64,000 nucleotides of DNA, from the NCBI RefSeq assembly GCF_009857815.1, contig NZ_WVVW01000003.1, forward strand, positions 186,001 through 250,000. Reading direction: 5' to 3'. This stretch comes from Pseudomaricurvus sp. HS19 (lineage in GTDB: Bacteria; Pseudomonadota; Gammaproteobacteria; Pseudomonadales; Cellvibrionaceae). The notes beneath the pieces are model-generated. The model did not search any database. It was not told the DNA's origin and was given only the letters and a program-made list of their open reading frames with translations. Within the stretch, counting starts at the first letter, position 1; every line of letters begins with the position of its first letter. Of the stretch, positions 59,027 through 64,000 are shown in pieces. Made by a program: the position numbers and the translations under genes.

Positions 59027-60403
59027 TCAGCCCTGCTGTTCAAACTCCCGCGCCGCCTCGCGCATGGGCTTCAGCCCCAGCGTCAGTACCAGCGCTGCCA
59101 GTGGGCAGCAAATTGCCATGGCGGTTGCCAGTCCGTAGCCCAGGCTGGCCGGTGAGTTGCCAAATACATGCTCCGCAATGGCAGCGATAGCTACCGGCCC
59201 GGTGCCGCTGCCAATCAAACCAAACACTGCTGCGAACAGGGCAATGCCAATTCCGCGCAACTCATTGGGCGTGACCAGGTTTAATGCTGCGCCGGAACAG
59301 GCGGGCATGGGCGCCAGCAGCGCGGTAAAGAGACCGATGCCCAGCAGGAAAGCGTATTGGTTGTCGGTGATCGCGGCGAACACGCCCACCGGTGCGCCAA
59401 TCAACAGACAGGCGATGTACCAGCGCAGTTGTGCGTCGCGATAGCCACGACGATACATGCGATCAATAAAGTAGCCGCCGATCAGCTTGCCGCTGATGCC
59501 GCCAATCATCAGCGCCACACCCAGGCCCATGCCGATCTCGCTGGGCGTCCAGCCGAACTTGCGGCTCATGTGTGCCGGGTACCAGATGGCGGCGCCGGAG
59601 AGCACGATGGTGGAGAGGGAGAAGCCGAGGTAGTGGCAGGTGAAAAACTGCCAACGCGGTTTCATATAGCGGAACAGGCCACCGTAAGAGTTGATTATGT
59701 CGCGCCAGAAACCGGTGTGTTGCTGTTCGCTGCGGCGGTCGCGGCGCTCCGGTTCAGGAATGGTAAAGATGATAAAGGCCAGCAGCACGCCCGGCAAACC
59801 GATAATAAAGAACACCGTCTGCCAGGCGTAGAGGTCACCGATGAGCGGCAGCGAGACGGTGCCAAAGCCGGCGACCAAATCCACAATCAGTCCGCCGAAC
59901 AGGTACGCCATACCGGAGCCAAGGGTGGCGCCGATGGTGTACACCGCCATGGCAGTAGTGAGCCGGTCGCGGGGAAAGAGGTCGGTGATCATGGAGGTGG
60001 CGCTGGGGTTGAGGCCGGACTCGCCGGAACCGACACCGATACGTGCCACCAGCAATTGCCAGAAGTTCTGCGCCAGTCCGCAGGCGGCAGTGGCCACCGA
60101 CCAGATGGCAACGCTGAGGCAGATGATCTTGCGGCGGCTGAAGCGGTCCGCCAGTGACCCGGCTATCAAGCCAAACAGGGAGTAGGTGAGGGCAAAGGCG
60201 AGGCCGTGCAGAAGCCCGAACTGCACATCCGTGAGTCCCAGGTCCTGTTTAATGGGGCCCACCAGCAGCGAGATAATGAAGCGATCCAGAATCGACAGCC
60301 AATAGAGCAGAGCCAGCAAAAAGGTGGCGTACCAGGCAATGCCGGCAGGAGGGTAGGGTGCAGCAGCGGTGGCAGTGACCGGTGCGGGCGCAGCGGAGGA
60401 CAT
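59027..60403 (-). CDS. Major facilitator superfamily transporter
   Basis: This 458-residue, 12-helix permease has the MFS loop 2-3 signature GSLADRFSRRKIICLSVAIW, DRFIISLLVGPIKQDLGL near the first helix, and RIGVGSGESGLNPSATSMI in helix 4/5, which resembles the sugar phosphate/organic acid and spinster-like groups. It probably imports or exports a pathway intermediate. It is divergent from nothing: the TetR gene at 60558 lies upstream in the same direction, 154 bases away, so the two could share a transcript. The substrate is unknown. Confidence 0.9.
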   Translation of the reverse strand: MSSAAPAPVTATAAAPYPPAGIAWYATFLLALLYWLSILDRFIISLLVGPIKQDLGLTDVQFGLLHGLAFALTYSLFGLIAGSLADRFSRRKIICLSVAIWSVATAACGLAQNFWQLLVARIGVGSGESGLNPSATSMITDLFPRDRLTTAMAVYTIGATLGSGMAYLFGGLIVDLVAGFGTVSLPLIGDLYAWQTVFFIIGLPGVLLAFIIFTIPEPERRDRRSEQQHTGFWRDIINSYGGLFRYMKPRWQFFTCHYLGFSLSTIVLSGAAIWYPAHMSRKFGWTPSEIGMGLGVALMIGGISGKLIGGYFIDRMYRRGYRDAQLRWYIACLLIGAPVGVFAAITDNQYAFLLGIGLFTALLAPMPACSGAALNLVTPNELRGIGIALFAAVFGLIGSGTGPVAIAAIAEHVFGNSPASLGYGLATAMAICCPLAALVLTLGLKPMREAAREFEQQG

Positions 60404-60557
60404 GTGGGCTACCTGTTGTGATTATTGTTTTTGTGGGGGGCGACCGTACAGGTCGGGCGCATTTGATGGTGCCACGGAACGGCGGCAGTGGCCACGCGGG
60501 AGTAGGGGACAGAACGGACGGGTTGTGGGCAATTCCGGCAAGTGCCGGCGAGGTTCA

Positions 60558-61220
60558 TCAGTCGCCGCTGGAGGCGCCGGGTTGGTTGTTACTGTTGATG
60601 GCGTCGTTGATCAGCTTGATCACCCAGGTAATGGCGGTGATGGTCTGCTGCAGATCCATGCCCCAGTCGGCGGTCATACTCTCGAAGGGCATCGGGCTCC
60701 AGAACTGATCCAGAAGTGCCGCCGCCATGGTCTGGTCGCGGTGGGTCCAGTTGGGGGTGGCGCGCTGCACGGCCTGAAGCAGGGCTTCACGGCGAGCTTC
60801 GGCAATGGAGAGCAGGGTGGGGTCTTCTACGGTGGTGCGGGGAACTGCGAAAGTGGCAAAGTTTTCCACCACGTGGGTGGTGATGGCAGCAAAGTTTTGC
60901 AGTTCAATCTGCTCGAGGTTGATGCCCGTCTGCTGCATCAGTTCCTGCATGATGGCATCGCGCAGGTGACGCTCGGTGCTGAAGTGGCGGTAGACGGTAC
61001 GCTCGCTGATGCCGGCTCGTTCGCTGACAGCTTTACAGGTCAGGTTGGTCCAGTCCCAGGTGTCAAAGCTGCGCACCAACTCGGCGCCGGCATGCACAAT
61101 CTTTTGCCGGGTCTGCTCGGTTTGCTGGCGTCGCAGGGGGCTGTTGTACGCACGGCGTGAGGAGTCGTCCTTGTTGCCGGGCTCTACCGGGGCGGGGCTG
61201 GAGGTGGTACGTGACGTCAT
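60558..61220 (-). CDS. TetR/AcrR family transcriptional regulator
   Basis: This 220-residue regulator has an N-terminal extension of about 30 residues and then the helix-turn-helix (TRQKIVHAGAELVRSF; KAVSERAGISERTVYRHFST). A helical ligand-binding domain follows. It is divergent from the thiolase gene at 61438 across 217 bases that hold a dyad (61313-61326) and a 20-base block shared with two other promoters. It is upstream of the MFS gene in the same direction. It probably controls thiolase, transporter or itself. Confidence 0.87.
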   Translation of the reverse strand: MTSRTTSSPAPVEPGNKDDSSRRAYNSPLRRQQTEQTRQKIVHAGAELVRSFDTWDWTNLTCKAVSERAGISERTVYRHFSTERHLRDAIMQELMQQTGINLEQIELQNFAAITTHVVENFATFAVPRTTVEDPTLLSIAEARREALLQAVQRATPNWTHRDQTMAAALLDQFWSPMPFESMTADWGMDLQQTITAITWVIKLINDAINSNNQPGASSGD

Positions 61221-61312
61221 CTGTTCCGGGACTGGTTGTTTAATGGGGGGTTACTGCAGGATCATAGCACTGTTTTGTATTACGGGTCGCGCCGCCCTGC
61301 AGGTGGGTCCGG

Positions 61313-61341
61313 TGTACTTATGTACAACACTGTCGTATAGT
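61313..61341 (+). promoter_or_regulatory. Operator-like dyad and promoter of the thiolase gene
   Basis: TGTAC-TTAT-GTACA (61313-61326) is a perfect dyad. It overlaps a block, TGTACAACACTG (61321-61332) with GTATAG following, that matches the block at 62832-62851 in 16 of 20 positions. TATAGT (61336-61341) is a likely -10; the -35 is not clear. This is a candidate target of one of the two TetR proteins encoded nearby. Confidence 0.55.
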
Positions 61342-61437
61342 ATTCAGGTTATTATTGCCCGATTTTTGCTTCTGTGGCGGGTGTGTCCCGTTGCTGTACC
61401 AGAGCGCCCCTGGGCCGATTCAGGAGATAGAAAAACA

Positions 61438-62697
61438 ATGACCGTAGCCTACATTATTGATGCCGTCCGTACCCCGCGAGCCACCTCCAAGCCAGGCAAA
61501 GGCGCTTACGTCGGTATGCATCCGCAACACCTGGCCGCCGCTGTGCTGAAAGCCCTGCTGGATCGCAACGGCTTTAACAGCGCCGATGTGGATGATGTGA
61601 TCTGGGGCACCAGCGCCCAGATGGGTCTGCAGGGCGGCGACATGGGCCGTATGGCGGCGCTGGATGCCGGCTACGACGTCAAGGTCAGCGGCGTTACCCT
61701 GGACCGCTTCTGCGGCAGCGGCCTGACTGCAGTGAACTTTGCCGCCGCGCAGATCATGTCCGGTATGGAAGACTTGGTCATCGCCGGTGGTACCGAGATG
61801 ATGTCCCACGTACAGGAGTACGGTGGCAAGGTGCGTGAGGCGGGCCTGGGGGTTCCCGGAACCGGCCTGGGTACCGGCAACAAGCGCCTGCAGGAGAAGC
61901 ATCCGCAATCCAACCAGGGTCTGGCGGCAGACGCCATTGCCACCATGGAAGGCATTACCCGCGAAGAGCTGGACGCCTTTGCCCTGGAGAGCCAGCGCCG
62001 TGCGGCCGTGGCTATGGAAAATGGTTACTACAATAACTCCCTGATCCCGGTCTATGACGACGAGGGTAACCTCAAGCTGGACCACGAGCAGTACCCGCGC
62101 CCCAGCACCACCGCACAAGACCTGGCGGAACTGAAACCAAGCTTTGCCAAGCTGGCCGATATGCCGCTGGATCGTGAAGGCACCACTTTCCGCAAGCTGA
62201 TCAACCGTCGCTACCCGGATGTGGATATCCAGTGCTTCCACCATGCCGGTAACTCCTCCGGTGTGGTCGATGGCGCTGCCGCCATCCTGCTGGCCTCTGA
62301 GGACTACGTGCAGAAGCACGGCCTCAAGCCCCGTGCCCGCGTAGTGGCCATGGCCAATATCGGTGATGACCCCACCCTGATGCTGAACGCGCCGGTACCG
62401 GCAGCCAAAAAAGTGCTGGAGAAGGCGGGCCTGACCAAGGACGACATCGACCTGTGGGAAGTGAACGAAGCCTTCGCCGTGGTGGTGGAGAAGTTTATCC
62501 GTGACATGGGTATCGATCGCGACACTATTAACGTCAATGGCGGTGCCATCGCCTTGGGTCACCCCATTGGTGCCACCGGCCCGATCATGATTGGTACCGT
62601 GCTGGATGAGCTGGAGCGTCGTGGCCTCAAGCGTGGTCTGGTGACCATGTGTGCCGCTGGCGGTATGGCACCGGCGATCATTATCGAGCGCGTCTGA
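61438..62697 (+). CDS. Acetyl-CoA acyltransferase (thiolase)
   Basis: This 419-residue enzyme is a standard thiolase: IIDAVRTPRATSKPGKGAYV at the start, the nucleophile C92 in LDRFCGSGLTAVNFAAAQI, the catalytic histidine in GGAIALGHPIGATG, and the second cysteine in TMCAAGGMAPAIIIERV. It cleaves 3-ketoacyl-CoA, the last step of a beta-oxidation turn. The frame is open far upstream, but ATG 61438 after CAGGAGATAG gives the family N-terminus. It complements the cysteine-less Ltp2-like protein at 52716. It is regulated through the divergent TetR region. Confidence 0.94.
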   Translation: MTVAYIIDAVRTPRATSKPGKGAYVGMHPQHLAAAVLKALLDRNGFNSADVDDVIWGTSAQMGLQGGDMGRMAALDAGYDVKVSGVTLDRFCGSGLTAVNFAAAQIMSGMEDLVIAGGTEMMSHVQEYGGKVREAGLGVPGTGLGTGNKRLQEKHPQSNQGLAADAIATMEGITREELDAFALESQRRAAVAMENGYYNNSLIPVYDDEGNLKLDHEQYPRPSTTAQDLAELKPSFAKLADMPLDREGTTFRKLINRRYPDVDIQCFHHAGNSSGVVDGAAAILLASEDYVQKHGLKPRARVVAMANIGDDPTLMLNAPVPAAKKVLEKAGLTKDDIDLWEVNEAFAVVVEKFIRDMGIDRDTINVNGGAIALGHPIGATGPIMIGTVLDELERRGLKRGLVTMCAAGGMAPAIIIERV

Positions 62698-62708
62698 TCC
62701 TCTCTGCC

Positions 62709-62732
62709 GGAGGCTCCTGCGCGGGAGCCTCC
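62709..62732 (+). terminator. Hairpin after the thiolase gene
   Basis: GGAGGCTCC (62709-62717) pairs with GGAGCCTCC (62724-62732) over a six-base loop. There is no T-run, so it may be a weak terminator. Confidence 0.45.
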
Positions 62733-62831
62733 ATCCCTCCCGTTGCTGCTTTCCCCCTTATTTGCTGCTGCTTTGGTGACCTTTTCTGCGCCTTTTGTAG
62801 GGGTCGCAATTTAAGAAGTGTTAAGGCATAC

Positions 62832-62852
62832 TGTTCAACACTGATGTATAAA
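62832..62852 (+). promoter_or_regulatory. Operator-like block and promoter of the TetR gene at 62960
   Basis: TGTTCAACA (62832-62840) is a perfect short palindrome. It is followed by CTGATG and the -10-like TATAAA (62847-62852). The 20-base block from 62832 resembles 61321-61340 (thiolase) and 49761-49780 (ferredoxin operon), each in 16 of 20 positions. Confidence 0.55.
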
Positions 62853-62959
62853 ATTGTCGGTAAGCCCCCTGATTTTGAGGTTTTTGGCGACATTACTGAT
62901 GTGCAGACAGTAGGGCTGGCCAGACAGGTCAGCAACTGCAGACCGGGAGAAGAGCAATA

Positions 62960-63610
62960 ATGGCAGACAGTACCCCCCAACTGACCAGACCGCGCAAGCG
63001 TCGGCGCGACCCGGAGCGCACGCGGGAGGCAATCCTTGAGGTGTCCGCCAAGTTGATGGCCAAAGACGGCCCGGAAGCGTTGAGTGTCTCCCAGGTGGCA
63101 CAGCTGGCCGGCGTTAACCGCGGCACAGCCTACCACCACTTCCAGACCCGTGAACAATTGGTCAAAGCCACTACCGACTGGGTCAGTGAAAAAATGACCG
63201 ATGCGGTCTTCGGTGACGCTGAGCAGCAGCGCAACCGCCCCGAGGTTGTGCTGGGTAACCTGGCCCACTTCTGTGTGGAGTATCCGGAGTTTGGTCGCGT
63301 CTGGCTGGTACGAATCCTGAGCATGGAAGACCGCAACCAGGATCACTTCTGGCGTCAGTTCAAGAGTCAGGTGGATCGGTTTGTGGCGTCCGAGGCTGCG
63401 CACGAGGGTATCGACGCCGAGGTACATGCGGTACGGGTGCTCACCAGTGCCATTCTGTGGCCGGTATGGATGCGCTCCCGCAGCGCCACACCGGAAGAGC
63501 GTGAGGAGATGGCCAGCCGCTTCACCCGCGAGATGATGCGCCTGCACCTGGATGGGCTGTTCCGCAAGGAGAAGTATTCCGATCTGGAGATGATGCCCAC
63601 GCACCTGTAA
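62960..63610 (+). CDS. TetR/AcrR family transcriptional regulator
   Basis: This 216-residue regulator has a basic N-terminal tail (PRKRRRDPERTREAILEVSA), the helix-turn-helix (LSVSQVAQLAGVNRGTAYHH followed by FQTREQLVKATTDW), and a helical ligand-binding domain. The block shared between its own upstream region, the thiolase and the ferredoxin promoter makes it the best candidate for their common repressor. It lies between thiolase and the E2-like gene, with its own promoter-like region. Confidence 0.88.
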   Translation: MADSTPQLTRPRKRRRDPERTREAILEVSAKLMAKDGPEALSVSQVAQLAGVNRGTAYHHFQTREQLVKATTDWVSEKMTDAVFGDAEQQRNRPEVVLGNLAHFCVEYPEFGRVWLVRILSMEDRNQDHFWRQFKSQVDRFVASEAAHEGIDAEVHAVRVLTSAILWPVWMRSRSATPEEREEMASRFTREMMRLHLDGLFRKEKYSDLEMMPTHL

Positions 63611-63634
63611 TTCCGCATTTAACCCCTGCAGGCC

Positions 63635-63662
63635 GTGACCGGCGGGGGAAACTCTCTATAAT
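63635..63662 (+). promoter_or_regulatory. Candidate promoter before the E2-like gene
   Basis: GTGACC (63635-63640), a 16-base gap and the consensus TATAAT (63657-63662) form a plausible sigma-70 promoter. The leader of about 160 bases up to the ATG at 63829 holds no feature I can name. Confidence 0.5.
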
Positions 63663-63828
63663 ACGCGGGCTGCAATCCCGGCACGATCGGGAACCCACAC
63701 TACCTGCGCCGCCTGGCCGACGGGCGGTGTCAATAAACCCATAAATCAGCGGTCCTTTCCCACAGCCGGAGCCACTCCGGGTACAGAGCGGGGATTGGCT
63801 GTTACCACGCTGTTGGAGATAACGAGTA

Positions 63829-64000
63829 ATGAGTGATCAACTGTCAAACATGATGCCCTGGCCGGCCGAGGATTTTTCCGTATACGGCCCGGTAGAAGCC
63901 AAGCCCATGGGCAAGATCCAGGGTTTTGTGGCCAAGGCCATGCACCGCAACTGGGTCTGCATTCCCCATGTAACCCACAACGATGACGTTGATATCACTG
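63829..64000 (+). CDS. 2-oxoacid dehydrogenase E2-type acyltransferase domain, N-terminal part (cut)
   Basis: The frame from ATG 63829 runs off the right edge after 57 residues. It reads MSDQLSNMMPWPAEDFSVYG and then PVEAKPMGKIQGFVAKAMHR, NWVCIPHVTHNDDVDIT. This is the start of the catalytic (chloramphenicol-acetyltransferase-like) domain of E2 acyltransferases, which in pyruvate dehydrogenase E2 follows lipoyl and binding domains. Here it begins at residue 10 or so, with no lipoyl domain before it, so the protein is a stand-alone catalytic domain. GGAGATAACG precedes the ATG. The function is open; the rest lies outside the window. Confidence 0.82.
   Translation, partial: MSDQLSNMMPWPAEDFSVYGPVEAKPMGKIQGFVAKAMHRNWVCIPHVTHNDDVDIT

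Noticed and set aside
1-64000. tRNA, rRNA, insertion sequences, prophage or integrase genes
   Set aside because: I looked through intergenic regions and gene content and saw no transposase, integrase, attachment duplication or tRNA-like cloverleaf; this is a reading by eye, so a short RNA gene could be missed.

Overview
The window looks like chromosome of a Gram-negative, probably marine or soil gammaproteobacterium. The base composition is GC-rich. It carries a DbpA-type RNA helicase, a bacterial thiopurine methyltransferase, two TonB-dependent receptors, lipoproteins and many TetR regulators. A Cellvibrionales-like lineage would fit, but I cannot place it from sequence alone. I see no rRNA, tRNA, insertion sequence, prophage or CRISPR.

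Layout. 1-7.3 kb is housekeeping and transport: a cut TetR gene, chromate transporter, lipoprotein, tpm, a zinc-protease-like gene with two small partners, and an SLC13/RCK permease. 7.4-13.8 kb holds two regulator-led operons: TetR, sulfatase and metallo-beta-lactamase-fold enzyme; then a tandem-duplicated MarR protein with a fatty acid hydroxylase/sterol desaturase-family enzyme. 14.4-27.8 kb is a catabolic block: a membrane protein and HTH pair, cytochrome P450, SDR, TonB receptor, ketosteroid-dehydrogenase-like flavoprotein, second sulfatase, HAD phosphatase and octaheme lipoprotein. 27.8-40.2 kb is a coenzyme F420 island: lysR-cofE-cofD on the minus strand face npdG and a giant cofC-cofG-cofH fusion on the plus strand, followed by a sulfotransferase, an unknown protein, SDRs and an F420-type luciferase-like oxidoreductase. 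40.3-44.7 kb returns to ordinary genes (dbpA, thioredoxin, Dabb protein, mscS), with an unusual tandem repeat copied from the 3' end of mscS. 44.7-63.6 kb is a second catabolic block: aldehyde dehydrogenase, second flavoprotein, SDRs, 3Fe-4S ferredoxin, P450, a DUF35/Ltp2-like aldolase pair, DUF2889, amidohydrolase, TonB receptor, MFS transporter, thiolase and TetR regulators. A lipoyl-less E2-type acyltransferase is cut by the right edge.

How it fits together (inference). The two catabolic blocks look like a route for importing (TonB receptors, MFS), desulfating (sulfatases), hydroxylating (P450s with ferredoxin), dehydrogenating (SDRs, KstD-like flavoproteins, aldehyde dehydrogenase) and side-chain cleaving (Ltp2-like aldolase, thiolase) a cyclic, steroid- or terpenoid-like compound. 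The F420 island would supply a deazaflavin cofactor to the luciferase-like enzyme and possibly to others. The most striking items are the apparently complete F420 pathway in a gammaproteobacterial setting, carried partly as a single 988-residue three-domain protein, and a set of shared operator-like sites linking the ferredoxin operon, the thiolase and a TetR gene.
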